From positions 124,001 to 188,000 of the forward strand of contig NZ_FQVO01000008.1 in assembly GCF_900129385.1 (NCBI RefSeq): a stretch of DNA of 64,000 bases. The letters run 5' to 3'. Within the stretch, counting starts at the first letter, position 1. Every line of letters begins with the position of its first letter. Origin of the DNA: Chryseobacterium takakiae (lineage in GTDB: Bacteria; Bacteroidota; Bacteroidia; Flavobacteriales; Weeksellaceae). The notes under the pieces are model-generated. The model worked only from the letters and a program-made list of their open reading frames with translations. It ran no database searches and was not told the DNA's origin. Below, in pieces: positions 18,069 to 26,919 of this stretch. A program made the translations under genes and the position numbers.

Positions 18069-20198
18069 ATGTGGAAAAATTTTAAGCTAAATAAATTTTT
18101 ACTCCTCATTCCATTAACAAGTCTAATGTTTTGTTTCAACTCGCCTAAAAATGATGATGAAAAGATGCAGACGATAATGGTGAGCGTAAAAAACACACTT
18201 TCTTATTTACACTATAGCCCAAAACCTATTAACGATGCGTATTCAAAAGATGTTTATAAGCATTACTTCGAATTGGTAGATCCGGGTAAAAGATACTTCC
18301 TGCAATCGGATATGGATGAATTCGCAAAGCACGAAACCAAACTTGATGATTATATTAACTTGGGAGATCTTACCTTTTACAAACTTACAGTTGACAGATT
18401 ATACCAGCGTGCAGATGAAATTGACAAAATGACGCAGGATATTTTCAGCAAACCGATCAACCTTCATGAAGACGAATCTCTGATCCTTGAGCCGAAAATT
18501 AAAAAAGCACCTGCAAGCAAAGAGGAAATGTATAATGAGTGGAAAAAATTCATTAAATACAATATTCTTCAGGAAATTGAATCCATGAACAGCAAAGAGG
18601 AAGCGCAGAAGGAAAAGAAAGATTCTGTTCAGAAATACAAGCTGAAAGATACGATCAAGTACGAGCCTATAGCGCAGGATCAGAAAATTAAAAAAGCAAC
18701 GGATGAGGTAAAAGATCTTGTTAAAGAAACATTTACAAGGTTCAAAAAGAGAAAGAAAATGGATTGGTTTACCGTTTATATGAATGCCTATACCGAAGTT
18801 TTCGATCCGCACACCAATTATTATTCACCGAAAGACAAAGAAGATTTTGATACACAATTTAAAGGATCAGTCATAGGAATTGGAGCTATTATTCAAGAAA
18901 AAAAGGGAAATCTTTATCTAGGTGCGCTTACCATTGGTGCCCCGGCCTGGAAGTCCAAACAGCTTTCCGAAGGAGATAAAATTTTAAAAGTAAAATCCAA
19001 GCCGAAGGAAGACGCTGTCAATGTCGTGGGAATGCTTTCCGACGAAGCGGTACGTTTGATTAGAGGGGAGAAAGGTACACCGGTAACCCTTACGGTTCAG
19101 AAGAAAGACGGAACAATAAAAGACGTAACCATGATCCGGGAAGAAGTAGCCATTGAAGATACTTTTGCGAGAAGTATTGTGGTAAACTCTCCGAACGGTA
19201 AAAAATACGGATTCATTAACTTACCGAGTTTCAATGCTAATTTTGAAGATGTTAATGGCAGAAATGCTTCTGATGATATTAAAAATGAGATCATTAAGCT
19301 GAAACAGCAGAATATTGAAGGGATTGTTCTGGATCTTAGAAATAATGGAGGAGGTTCTCTTACTGAAGTAGGAGATATTATGGGGCTTTTCATGGATGCA
19401 GGGCCTTATGTTCAGGTAAAGGATGGTAACGGAAAAATTCAGACCTTAAAAAATAAACAGGAAGCACCGATCTGGACAGGTCCGTTGGTGATCATGCAAA
19501 ATGAGCTTTCCGCTTCTGCATCTGAAATTCTTGCAGGGGTAATGCAGGATTACGGAAGAGCAATGATTATAGGTTCTCCGCAGTCATTCGGAAAAGGGAC
19601 GGTTCAGACTTTTGTGGATCTTAACAGATTCTTGAATACGGAAGATGATTTCGGATCTTTAAAGCTTACCATCCAAAAGTTTTATAGAATTACCGGTGAA
19701 TCTACTCAGAGAAAAGGTATTGTTTCCGATATACAAATGAAAGATTTCTTTACCTATGCTGAAATAGGGGAAAGATATGATGATTATGCCTTGGCTTGGG
19801 ATAAAATTCCTTCCACCAATTTCCAGAAGCTTAATTATTTCAATATTCAGGCCTTGGAAAAAGCAAGTGCCGACAGGATGGCTAAAAATGCCAAATACCA
19901 GCTTCTTTTGGAATCTGCACAATGGAGAGAACAACTGGATAAAGAAGAATCTATTACTTTGAATATTGATAAGTTCAATGAGGTTACAAAACAAAGAAAA
20001 GCCCAGATTGAAAAATTCAAATCATTAACTAAATTTGAAAACGGACTTCAGTTTGTGATGTATCCTAGTGAAATAGAAAGAGAGAAAAAAGACGAAGCTT
20101 TCAAAAAGAAATCTGAAATCTGGATCAAAAATCTGAAAAAAGACCTTTACCTTCAGGAAGCCATGAACATTATTGCCGATATGAACGTAAAATCTTAA
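18069..20198 (+). CDS. Tail-specific (carboxy-terminal processing) protease
   Basis: A 709-residue Prc/Tsp-like periplasmic serine protease that degrades or trims proteins from their C-termini. A signal or anchor segment (about 10-25) contains MFCFN and may be a lipobox-like site. The N-terminal Tsp domain is followed by a PDZ domain (about 260-350) and the S41 catalytic domain with NELSASASEIL (nucleophile about S483) and the general-base lysine in SFGKGTVQ (about K509), which align with E. coli Prc S452 and K477. A C-terminal DUF3340-type region completes the protein. A strong bidirectional terminator follows. Confidence 0.92.
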   Translation: MWKNFKLNKFLLLIPLTSLMFCFNSPKNDDEKMQTIMVSVKNTLSYLHYSPKPINDAYSKDVYKHYFELVDPGKRYFLQSDMDEFAKHETKLDDYINLGDLTFYKLTVDRLYQRADEIDKMTQDIFSKPINLHEDESLILEPKIKKAPASKEEMYNEWKKFIKYNILQEIESMNSKEEAQKEKKDSVQKYKLKDTIKYEPIAQDQKIKKATDEVKDLVKETFTRFKKRKKMDWFTVYMNAYTEVFDPHTNYYSPKDKEDFDTQFKGSVIGIGAIIQEKKGNLYLGALTIGAPAWKSKQLSEGDKILKVKSKPKEDAVNVVGMLSDEAVRLIRGEKGTPVTLTVQKKDGTIKDVTMIREEVAIEDTFARSIVVNSPNGKKYGFINLPSFNANFEDVNGRNASDDIKNEIIKLKQQNIEGIVLDLRNNGGGSLTEVGDIMGLFMDAGPYVQVKDGNGKIQTLKNKQEAPIWTGPLVIMQNELSASASEILAGVMQDYGRAMIIGSPQSFGKGTVQTFVDLNRFLNTEDDFGSLKLTIQKFYRITGESTQRKGIVSDIQMKDFFTYAEIGERYDDYALAWDKIPSTNFQKLNYFNIQALEKASADRMAKNAKYQLLLESAQWREQLDKEESITLNIDKFNEVTKQRKAQIEKFKSLTKFENGLQFVMYPSEIEREKKDEAFKKKSEIWIKNLKKDLYLQEAMNIIADMNVKS

Positions 20199-20231
20199 AT
20201 AAATTTACCGGTACAACCGATAACAAAAATC

Positions 20232-20277
20232 AAAAAAACCGTTGCTTGAGGTTCTTCTCGAAGGCAACGGTTTTTTT
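20232..20277. terminator. Bidirectional terminator
   Basis: Perfect 14-bp arms (20232-20245 and 20264-20277): AAAAAAACCGTTGC pairs with GCAACGGTTTTTTT around an 18-nt loop. A-tract and T-tract on the two sides let it end both the protease gene and the convergent sodC transcript. Confidence 0.92.
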
Positions 20278-20293
20278 ATTGAATAAGCAGTAA

Positions 20294-20797
20294 TTATTTA
20301 ATCTCCACACATCCCACTCTTCCTCCCGCATTTCCCGTAGGCTGCGTATGAAAGTCGTCCGCCGAAGCATGAATAATCAATCCTTTTCCGATAATGTTTT
20401 TAGACTCATCTGTACATCCGAGACACCATTTGTCGGTCTTAAAGGTCAGCATGGCATTTCCGTTCTGGTCAGCGGTAAGATTTCCGATATCTCCCATGTG
20501 GAAATGTTCGGCTCCCCATTTCCCGTGATCGTCCTTCGCAGGATTCCAGTGTCCTCCTGTAGAAGTTCCGTCCGCTGCAGAGCAGTCTCCTTTCTCATGA
20601 ATATGTACCGCATGAATTCCCGGAGTAAGATTGGTTATATCCAGCTTCATCACAACTTCATTTCCCTTTTGCGTAAATTTTGCCGTTCCGCCGGTTTGCG
20701 TGTTACTTTTAGATAGTACCTGGTAAGTGTTTGTCGTTCCGCACGAAACTACAAATAGGGCACCTGCTGCCAGTAATGATAATGTTTTAGCTTTCAT
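20294..20797 (-). CDS. sodC: Cu/Zn superoxide dismutase lipoprotein
   Basis: Envelope superoxide dismutase of 167 residues. The signal peptide ends in a lipobox-like FVVSC with C19 as the acylated cysteine. Metal ligands are in HAVHIHEKGDC, GGHWNP and HFHMGDIG, and the C-terminal LIIHASADDFHTQPTGNAGGRVGC contains the last Cu ligand, the active-site Arg, and a disulfide cysteine. It detoxifies extracellular superoxide. It is convergent with the tail-specific protease gene. Confidence 0.92.
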   Translation of the reverse strand: MKAKTLSLLAAGALFVVSCGTTNTYQVLSKSNTQTGGTAKFTQKGNEVVMKLDITNLTPGIHAVHIHEKGDCSAADGTSTGGHWNPAKDDHGKWGAEHFHMGDIGNLTADQNGNAMLTFKTDKWCLGCTDESKNIIGKGLIIHASADDFHTQPTGNAGGRVGCVEIK

Positions 20798-20947
20798 TTT
20801 TTTAAATGATTTAAGTGATTGTAGGTTAAAATTAACAAAACATTTACGGATAGGCCTTATGATTTCAGGATCTTTTTGAAAATAATAGTAAAAGATTCTT
20901 TTTCTAAATAATAACTAAGCAAAAAAAATAAAAACCAATAGTTGGAG

Positions 20948-21003
20948 ATTCCCCTCCTTTGGAGGGGTGGCAAAAATTCAGGAAAATTTTTGACGGGGTG
21001 GTT
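20948..21003. repeat. Dispersed two-hairpin repeat, copy 1
   Basis: A 56-bp element: CCCCTCC-TTT-GGAGGGG hairpin, GTGGC, an AAAATTC/GAATTTT-like second hairpin, then GACGGGGTGGTT. A second copy at 45922-45977 is identical except in the second hairpin loop region. It occupies part of the 338-bp gap before the TonB-dependent receptor. Confidence 0.85.
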
Positions 21004-21047
21004 TAATCATGACAAAAAGCAGCGCTCCCTGCCTTCAGACCAAACCA

Positions 21048-21077
21048 ACCATTCAGAAATCAAATTCTACCGTTCGG
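21048..21077 (+). promoter_or_regulatory. Putative LytTR operator 1 (TonB receptor)
   Basis: Two 9-bp direct repeats, ACCATTCAG (21048-21056) and ACCGTTCGG (21069-21077), start 21 bp apart (two helical turns). ACCGTTCGG fits the general LytTR half-site [TA][AC][CA]GTTN[AG][TG] at every position. The right half ends 34 bp before the -7 box. A matching pair with identical spacing lies at 26514-26543. A LytTR regulator is encoded at 27363-28106. Confidence 0.7.
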
Positions 21078-21110
21078 TAAGAAAAATTTATCTTCACTAA
21101 AATTTCATCT

Positions 21111-21118
21111 TATTTTTG
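21111..21118 (+). promoter_or_regulatory. -7 box of the TonB receptor gene
   Basis: TATTTTTG matches TAnnTTTG, 25 bp ahead of the ATG at 21136. There is no TTG in the -33 window, which fits a promoter that needs the upstream activator site. Confidence 0.5.
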
Positions 21119-21135
21119 AACCGAAAATATAAGCT

Positions 21136-23376
21136 ATGAAAACAAAACTATTATTGCTCTTTACTCTTTTATCTTTTGCGTTAAGTATGGCACAGACGAA
21201 GATTTCAGGAAGGGTAACCTATAAAAATAAAGGCGTTGCTGAGGTAAATGTAACCTTAAAAGACACCTACGACGGAGCAACAACAGACTCCAACGGAAAC
21301 TTTTCTTTTGAAACTTCTGAAAAAGGTAATAAGAGCTTGATATTCACGCATCCAAAATATATCGAAGTAGAAAGATCAATTCTCATTGAAAATCAGGAAG
21401 TTTCCGTGAATGCTGAGCTGAAGGAGCAGATCAATGAAATTGATGCCGTTGTCGTATCGGCAGGTTCTATTGAGGCGAGCGATAAAAAAAGAGCGACGGC
21501 ACTTCTCACCCCGATTGATATTTATACAACCGCAGGAGCAGACGGACAGATTTCTTCGGCGTTAACTTATCTTCCGGGTGTTCAGAAAGTAGGTGAAACA
21601 GAAGGTCTTTTTATCCGTGGCGGCACAGGAACAGAATCCAGGATTTTCATGGATGGAAGCCTTATCAATAATTATTTCTCGAATTCGGTTCCGGGAATTG
21701 CAGGAAGAGATCGTTTCAATACTTCACTTTTTAAAGGAAATGTGTTCTCAAGCGGCGGATATTCTGCACTGTACGGACAGGCGCTTTCCGGGGCACTGAT
21801 GCTGGAAAGTGTCGATCTTCCGGATCAGAGTTCTTACGATGTCGGCGTTTCACCCATCTTCTTAAATGCAGGATTTCAAAAGCTTACGGATAGTAAAAAT
21901 TCATCTTTCGGGGCAAGCGTAGGATATTCCAATCTAAAGCTGATGCAGGATGCTATTAACTTCAATACCAATTTCTTAGAAGCTCCCCAAAGCTTCAACG
22001 GTGATTTTAATTTCAGAATCAAAACAAAATCCGGAGGTTTCTTTAAATATTACGGGATGTACGATTCCAACAGGATGGGAGTAAAGACCCAAAGCCTGGA
22101 GCCGCAAGAGTATGATTGGTCTCTGGTAAAATTAAAAGGAAAAAACACGTATCACAATTTGTCATTCAAACAAAAGTTCGGGAAATATTTGCTAAATGTG
22201 GGAACTTCTTATTCCTTCAACCGTTCGGATCTTGATTTTTCAACCGAAAAGAATGATGTTGAAAATGGCAAAACAAAACTTTTAACGGATGGGAATTATA
22301 TTAATTTTAAAACCGTTTTAGAAAGGAAAGTAAATAAAATCAGTGCGTTTCGCGGAGGATTTGAATTAAACGGAACCAGTGAAAAACTCAGCTTTGATGA
22401 ATTTGTTCAGAAACATTACAAAGACCTGATTTCTTCTGCGTTTGTAGAAACAGACTTAGGATTCAGCAATCATTTGTCAGCCAAAATAGGAGTAAGAGCA
22501 GAATACTCGTCGTATCTTGAAAAAAGCAATATTGCTCCGCGTCTGGCTTTAGCCTACCGTTTTGCAAAAGACTGGACTACCTCTTTCGCGTATGGTATTT
22601 TTTATCAGAATCCGGAAAGCAGATACATCAACGGACCGGCTCAGCTGGATTTTCAGAAAGCGCAGCATTATATTTTCCAGGTGCAGCGAACATCGGAAGG
22701 CAGAAGCCTCAGGTTTGAAGCCTTTTATAAAAAATATGATGACCTGATTAAAGTCAAAAACCTAAGCTATATTGAAGGGCAGAACCAATATGTACAAACT
22801 GCGGATAACAATAATGGCTACGGTTTTGCAAAAGGACTGGAACTATTCTGGAGAGACAAAAAAACATTTGAAAATATCGATTACTGGATCAGTTATTCTT
22901 ACCTGGATTCCAAAAGGGATTTTATGAATTATCCGGTAAGCTTAAAACCCAACTTCGCCTCCGAACATACGCTTTCGGCTGTAGCCAAAAGATTTGTACC
23001 AAAATGGAAGACAGGCTTTAACCTTTCTTATACCTATGCTAAGGGTCGTCCGTATTATGATATTGCAACACAGAATGTAAATGGCGAACCGGAATATTTT
23101 GTAAGAAACGAAGGTCGTTTAAAAGATTACAATGCCTTGAATTTCAGTGTTAATTATCTGCCGAATTTAGGGAAGAAAGATGCGAAAGCATTTACGGTGC
23201 TTGTCCTGAGTGTTTCTAATATATTGGGTTCAAAAAATGTATACGGCTATAATTTCTCAATGGATGGAAGCAGAAGCTCCGCAGTGGTACCTCCGGTAAA
23301 TACTTTTGTTTTTATAGGAGCTTTCATCAGCTTTGGAGTTGATAAAACACAGGATGCTATTAATAATAATCTATAA
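21136..23376 (+). CDS. TonB-dependent receptor
   Basis: A 746-residue outer-membrane active transporter. A signal peptide (MKTKLLLLFTLLSFALSMAQ) precedes a CarboxypepD-regulatory-like domain (about 21-95). The plug follows (about 110-235), with LPGVQKVGETEGLFIRGG and YSALYGQALSGALM, then a 22-strand barrel ending in a Phe/Val-rich strand. Lack of a SusD partner argues against polysaccharide import; the ligand is unknown. The next gene encodes a secreted TPR-like protein 57 bp downstream, and the putative LytTR operator upstream links it to the 2TM signalling genes. Confidence 0.9.
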   Translation: MKTKLLLLFTLLSFALSMAQTKISGRVTYKNKGVAEVNVTLKDTYDGATTDSNGNFSFETSEKGNKSLIFTHPKYIEVERSILIENQEVSVNAELKEQINEIDAVVVSAGSIEASDKKRATALLTPIDIYTTAGADGQISSALTYLPGVQKVGETEGLFIRGGTGTESRIFMDGSLINNYFSNSVPGIAGRDRFNTSLFKGNVFSSGGYSALYGQALSGALMLESVDLPDQSSYDVGVSPIFLNAGFQKLTDSKNSSFGASVGYSNLKLMQDAINFNTNFLEAPQSFNGDFNFRIKTKSGGFFKYYGMYDSNRMGVKTQSLEPQEYDWSLVKLKGKNTYHNLSFKQKFGKYLLNVGTSYSFNRSDLDFSTEKNDVENGKTKLLTDGNYINFKTVLERKVNKISAFRGGFELNGTSEKLSFDEFVQKHYKDLISSAFVETDLGFSNHLSAKIGVRAEYSSYLEKSNIAPRLALAYRFAKDWTTSFAYGIFYQNPESRYINGPAQLDFQKAQHYIFQVQRTSEGRSLRFEAFYKKYDDLIKVKNLSYIEGQNQYVQTADNNNGYGFAKGLELFWRDKKTFENIDYWISYSYLDSKRDFMNYPVSLKPNFASEHTLSAVAKRFVPKWKTGFNLSYTYAKGRPYYDIATQNVNGEPEYFVRNEGRLKDYNALNFSVNYLPNLGKKDAKAFTVLVLSVSNILGSKNVYGYNFSMDGSRSSAVVPPVNTFVFIGAFISFGVDKTQDAINNNL

Positions 23377-23433
23377 ATTAATCAAAAAATATATTTAAAG
23401 ACAATACTATTAACTTTAAAAAAAATTAGAAAA

Positions 23434-24084
23434 ATGAAAAAATATCTATTTACCATCGCTTTAAGTATGATGAGCTTAACCGCTTTCGCTCAGGCAGATT
23501 ATGAAAAAATAATGTCTGATAAAATTACAAAACTCGAAACGACCATGTCTGTCGATCAGTTTCAGGCATTGGCTAATGATTTCGACAGAATCGGGAAAAA
23601 AGAAACAAAGCAATGGCTGCCTTCCTATTATGCCGCACTGGCTTACCTTCAGAAAGGGCGAATGCAGATGCAGTCCGGTAAAATGTCTGAGCTTTCAGTA
23701 AATGCCAATGCTGCCGATAAATACCTTGACCAGGCAGAAGCCATTGCCGGGAAAGACAATTCTGAAATACATCTTCTGAGAAAAATGGCCTATTCCCTGA
23801 GAATGATGGAAAATCCAGCAGAACGATACATGACAGACGGAATGAAAGCCATGGAAGAGCTGAAGAAAGCGGAAACTCTCGATCCGAATAATCCGAGAGT
23901 GGCCCTCATTAAAGCAGAAGACACCTATTTTACTCCTGAACAATACGGCGGAAGCAAAGAAAAAGGACTTCAGCAGTTTAAGGAAGCACTCGAAAAATTC
24001 AAAACATTTAAACCGAAGACCGCTTTAGACCCGAACTGGGGGAAAGCCGAAGCAGAATATTTTCTAAGCGGAGCCGCAAAATAA
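23434..24084 (+). CDS. Secreted TPR-like protein
   Basis: A 216-residue protein with a signal peptide (MKKYLFTIALSMMSLTAFAQ) and a helical repeat body. The segment AADKYLDQAEAI (about 90-101) and MEELKKAETLDPNNPRVALI (about 140-159) read as TPR helices, and ALDPNWGKAEAEYFL closes the protein. It is predicted to be periplasmic. It directly follows the TonB-dependent receptor, so it may assist that receptor or process what it imports (inference). A hairpin terminator follows. Confidence 0.75.
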   Translation: MKKYLFTIALSMMSLTAFAQADYEKIMSDKITKLETTMSVDQFQALANDFDRIGKKETKQWLPSYYAALAYLQKGRMQMQSGKMSELSVNANAADKYLDQAEAIAGKDNSEIHLLRKMAYSLRMMENPAERYMTDGMKAMEELKKAETLDPNNPRVALIKAEDTYFTPEQYGGSKEKGLQQFKEALEKFKTFKPKTALDPNWGKAEAEYFLSGAAK

Positions 24085-24090
24085 ATTCAT

Positions 24091-24117
24091 AAGCCTTCTC
24101 TCAGGAGGAGGCTTTTG
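24091..24117 (+). terminator. Terminator after the TPR-like gene
   Basis: AAGCCTTCTC and GAGGAGGCTT pair (one G-U) around a 4-nt loop, followed by TTTTGATTTT. A second small inverted repeat, TTCACA (24121) with TGTGAA (24141), follows immediately, before the kinase gene. Confidence 0.75.
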
Positions 24118-24199
24118 ATTTTCACACAGGAAAACATTTCTGTGAAAAATAATTTTTAATATTTTTAAGAAGTCCCAAACTGAGGCAGGGAAACTGATT

Positions 24200-25522
24200 A
24201 TGAAAAGAAAGAACTTTATCACTTTATGCTGGATATCACTGGCAACATCCATGTTTTTCTTTTTTGTTTTTACAGATGAGAAAACCCTGGAGAATTTTAT
24301 GCTTACCATTGCCATATCATCCATGTACTCTTTTGTTTTAGGTGCAGGAAACGGGCTGATCAATGACTTTCTCAACAAGAAATTCCCATGGTCGGAAGCA
24401 ACTACGAAAAGGGCTGTAATCAGCATTGTTTCCATTTTATCGGCTAATATCATTCTGGTGTATTTCTGTAATTACATGAATTTTGTCGTTTTCCAGAAAG
24501 CAGCCACTACAGAAGAATATTTTACCGGGAAATACAATTATATCAACTGGTTTACCATTAATATTGCATTGCTGATTTCAGCTTTCCTCCACGCAAAAGG
24601 TTTCATGGAAGAGCTGAAAAAGACTTCAAAAAAGGAAGTGGTGGAGCAGAAGCTTATCGCAAAATCTGCCAATGCCCAGTTTGAAAGTCTTAAAAACCAG
24701 CTTGATCCGCATTTTTTATTTAATTCCCTTAATGTTTTAAGTTCCCTTATTGATGAAAATCCAAGACAGGCCCAGAAGTTTACCGCTTCCATGTCAAAGA
24801 TTTACAGATATGTTCTGGAACAGAAAGACAAAGAATTGGTAACGGTGGAAGATGAACTGGAATTTGCAAAAACCTACTGCGAACTTTTGAAAACAAGATT
24901 TGAAGACAGTGTGGATTTTATTTTCGATGTTAAAAAAGAAGACTACAGACGATTTGTTGTTCCGTTATCGCTTCAGCTGCTGTTGGAAAACTGTATCAAG
25001 CACAATTTTGCAACATCATCAAAACCGCTTATCATTAAAATTTACTCCGAAAATGACACGCTGTGTATTGAAAATAACCTTCAGGTACGGGAGCAAATTA
25101 AAGAAAGTTCCGGAATAGGGCTGGCCAATATTGTACAGCGGTATGCTCTTCTTACAAAGAAAAATGTTTTTATTGAAAAATCTGAAGATTACTTTAAAGT
25201 AAAGCTTCCGGTACTGTCTGCAAAACCAAATGTTGTCACCGAAAAGACAAATGATGAAGACCAGGCTTACGAAAGGGCACAGAAAAGAGTAAAAGAGCTT
25301 AAAAGCTTTTACGGAAACCTGATCTCTTACTGCATTATCATTCCTTTTTTAATTATTCTTAACCTTATTACTTCACCTCGCAATATCTGGTTCTATTGGC
25401 CGATGCTGGGATGGGGAATCGGGTTGGTTGCTCACGGAATGAGTGTCTTTGCCATTGGAAAAAGCTGGGAAGAAAAGAAAATCCGGGAAATTTTAGAAAA
25501 ACAGAATCATTTTAAAAATTAA
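24200..25522 (+). CDS. LytS-type histidine kinase with C-terminal 2TM domain
   Basis: A 440-residue membrane sensor kinase. Four N-terminal hydrophobic segments (about 12-140) are followed by the His_kinase domain with H171 in QLDPHFLFNSLN, an N-box LLLENCIKHNF, and a G-box SGIGLANI of the ATPase. Unusually, from about residue 353 a complete 2TM domain is fused on: AYERAQKRVKELKSFYGNL, two helices, and SWEEKKIREILE. Similar stand-alone 2TM proteins follow. The cognate regulator is probably the LytTR protein at 27363. No intervening promoter was seen between this gene and the two genes after it. Confidence 0.88.
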   Translation: MKRKNFITLCWISLATSMFFFFVFTDEKTLENFMLTIAISSMYSFVLGAGNGLINDFLNKKFPWSEATTKRAVISIVSILSANIILVYFCNYMNFVVFQKAATTEEYFTGKYNYINWFTINIALLISAFLHAKGFMEELKKTSKKEVVEQKLIAKSANAQFESLKNQLDPHFLFNSLNVLSSLIDENPRQAQKFTASMSKIYRYVLEQKDKELVTVEDELEFAKTYCELLKTRFEDSVDFIFDVKKEDYRRFVVPLSLQLLLENCIKHNFATSSKPLIIKIYSENDTLCIENNLQVREQIKESSGIGLANIVQRYALLTKKNVFIEKSEDYFKVKLPVLSAKPNVVTEKTNDEDQAYERAQKRVKELKSFYGNLISYCIIIPFLIILNLITSPRNIWFYWPMLGWGIGLVAHGMSVFAIGKSWEEKKIREILEKQNHFKN

Positions 25523-25527
25523 ATATC

Positions 25528-25851
25528 ATGAATCCTATCAGCAAAGATGACATCAGATACAAAGAAGCGGAAAAACGCGTCAAAAAAATAAAGAACTTCT
25601 ATGTTTTTGCGTTTGTTTATTTCGCCGTGAATATTTTTATCCTGATCATGAATTACAGGCAATTAAAGCCGGGAGAGACCATCTGGCACCTGAAATACTT
25701 TTCTCTTCCCTTATTCTGGGGAATCGGGCTTATCGGTTATGCCATCAATGTTTTTGTACCGGGAGCTATTTTAGGAAGAAACTGGGAAGAAAAGAAAATA
25801 AAAAAACTGATGGAAGAAGAAAAAGCAGCACAGAATAAATACAACAAATGA
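25528..25851 (+). CDS. 2TM domain protein 1
   Basis: A 107-residue protein consisting of one 2TM domain: an amphipathic lead (KEAEKRVKKIKNFYVFAFVY), two membrane helices separated by a loop with ETIWHLKYF, and the conserved NWEEKKIKKLMEEE tail. It starts 5 nt after the kinase and overlaps the next gene by 4 nt, indicating translational coupling. 2TM proteins have no established biochemistry; close linkage to a kinase already carrying this domain suggests a signalling subunit (inference). Confidence 0.8.
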   Translation: MNPISKDDIRYKEAEKRVKKIKNFYVFAFVYFAVNIFILIMNYRQLKPGETIWHLKYFSLPLFWGIGLIGYAINVFVPGAILGRNWEEKKIKKLMEEEKAAQNKYNK

Positions 25852-26420
25852 TGGAAACACTACAGATCTTGTTTGCCGCTTCTATGGGAGCTTGGTTTTT
25901 AAGTGAAATTCTTTATAAGAATATTTTAAAATCAGGGCAGAATGACAAAAAAGGAAAAGACCAGTCTACCCTGAATATTCTGTGGCTGGCTATTCCGCTA
26001 TCCATTGCATCGTCTGTAACCATTTCATACCTCATAAAATTTCCGATTTCCGGTGAAAAATGGATCTATTATGCAGGGGTCGTTCTTGTCTGGACAGGAA
26101 TTATTTTGAGGTTTATCATCATCCGGTCATTAGGAAAATATTTTACCGTTGATGTAACGATACGGGAAGACCACAAAATTAAAAAAGAAGGCTTCTACAA
26201 ATATGTAAGGCATCCTTCTTACGCTTTTTCGCTGCTGACGTCAGTTGGTCTCGGATTGTATTTAAACAACTTGTTTTCACTGATTTTGGCATTTGCCATA
26301 CCGTTTATTGCTTTCAGTTACAGAATTACAGTTGAAGAAAGAACATTAATTGAGCAGTTCGGGGAAGAATACCTGGAATACCGAAGAAAAACAAGAAAAT
26401 TAATTCCGTTTATTTATTAA
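25848..26420 (+). CDS. Isoprenylcysteine carboxyl methyltransferase-like membrane protein
   Basis: A 190-residue polytopic protein with the ICMT/PEMT-type SAM site: IIRSLGKYFTVDVTI, YKYVRHPSYAF (about 116-126), and the C-terminal EERTLIEQFGEEYLEYRRKT. About five membrane helices are visible. Bacterial members methylate lipids or small hydrophobic acids; the substrate is not known here. ATG overlaps the stop of the 2TM gene. Its presence between 2TM genes ties a membrane-associated methylation to this signalling locus. Confidence 0.82.
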   Translation: MMETLQILFAASMGAWFLSEILYKNILKSGQNDKKGKDQSTLNILWLAIPLSIASSVTISYLIKFPISGEKWIYYAGVVLVWTGIILRFIIIRSLGKYFTVDVTIREDHKIKKEGFYKYVRHPSYAFSLLTSVGLGLYLNNLFSLILAFAIPFIAFSYRITVEERTLIEQFGEEYLEYRRKTRKLIPFIY

Positions 26421-26480
26421 TCTCATTAAATATCAGCGAGAGAAATTTATTTAATCGTAACGCTTTAGACCAAAGAAAAC

Positions 26481-26513
26481 AAAATCCCGATTCTCCATTG
26501 AGTCGGGATTTTT
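26481..26513 (+). terminator. Terminator after the methyltransferase-like gene
   Basis: AAATCCCGA (26482-26490) pairs with TCGGGATTT (26503-26511) followed by a short T run. It ends the kinase unit; the LytTR operator of the next unit begins at 26514. Confidence 0.8.
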
Positions 26514-26543
26514 ACAATTCAGAATAAATATTCTACGGTTCGG
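26514..26543 (+). promoter_or_regulatory. Putative LytTR operator 2 (2TM unit)
   Basis: Direct repeats ACAATTCAG (26514-26522) and ACGGTTCGG (26535-26543), again 21 bp apart start to start. They match operator 1 at 8 of 9 bases in each half-site. The right half ends 35 bp before the -7 box at 26578, versus 34 bp at the receptor promoter. Confidence 0.7.
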
Positions 26544-26556
26544 TCACATAAAATTG

Positions 26557-26585
26557 ATTGAAGGCTTGTTTCCTTCCTACATTTG
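26557..26585 (+). promoter_or_regulatory. Promoter of the second 2TM unit
   Basis: -33 ATTG (26557-26560), 17 bp, -7 TACATTTG (26578-26585). Transcription would begin near 26591, 35 nt before the ATG at 26626. Confidence 0.65.
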
Positions 26586-26625
26586 TCTAAACAAAAACAA
26601 ACAATTAATCTTAAAAATAAAAATT

Positions 26626-26919
26626 ATGGAAACTTTCACCAACAAAGAAGAACTGGCGTACCAAAAGGCATCTAGAAGAGTAAAAGAATTAAAAGGATTT
26701 TATGGAAATCTTACTTCCTATTGCCTGGTTATTTCATTTTTAGCAGTGTTAAACCTTATCACTTCACCGGAATACTTATGGTTTTTATGGCCAATGTTAG
26801 GCTGGGGAATCGGAATTGCAGCGCATGCAGCCAATACCTTCGGGATAAGCAAAGACTGGGAAGAAAAAAAGATCAGAGAACTGATGGAAGAAGAAAGAAG
26901 AAATACAAAAACACTTTAA
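26626..26919 (+). CDS. 2TM domain protein 2
   Basis: A 97-residue single 2TM domain, closely similar to the kinase C-terminus: RRVKELKGFYGNLTSYC, NLITSPEYLWFLWPMLGWGI, and DWEEKKIRELMEEE. The ATG at 26626 fits a leader from the promoter at 26557-26585; a longer in-frame start at 26554 would lie upstream of the -7 box. Similarity to the kinase domain suggests recent duplication within the locus, and the two could pair through identical membrane helices (inference). Confidence 0.82.
   Translation: METFTNKEELAYQKASRRVKELKGFYGNLTSYCLVISFLAVLNLITSPEYLWFLWPMLGWGIGIAAHAANTFGISKDWEEKKIRELMEEERRNTKTL

Noticed and set aside
20198..20294. Attenuator or riboswitch after the tail-specific protease gene
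   Set aside because: The structure is a simple symmetric terminator between convergent genes.
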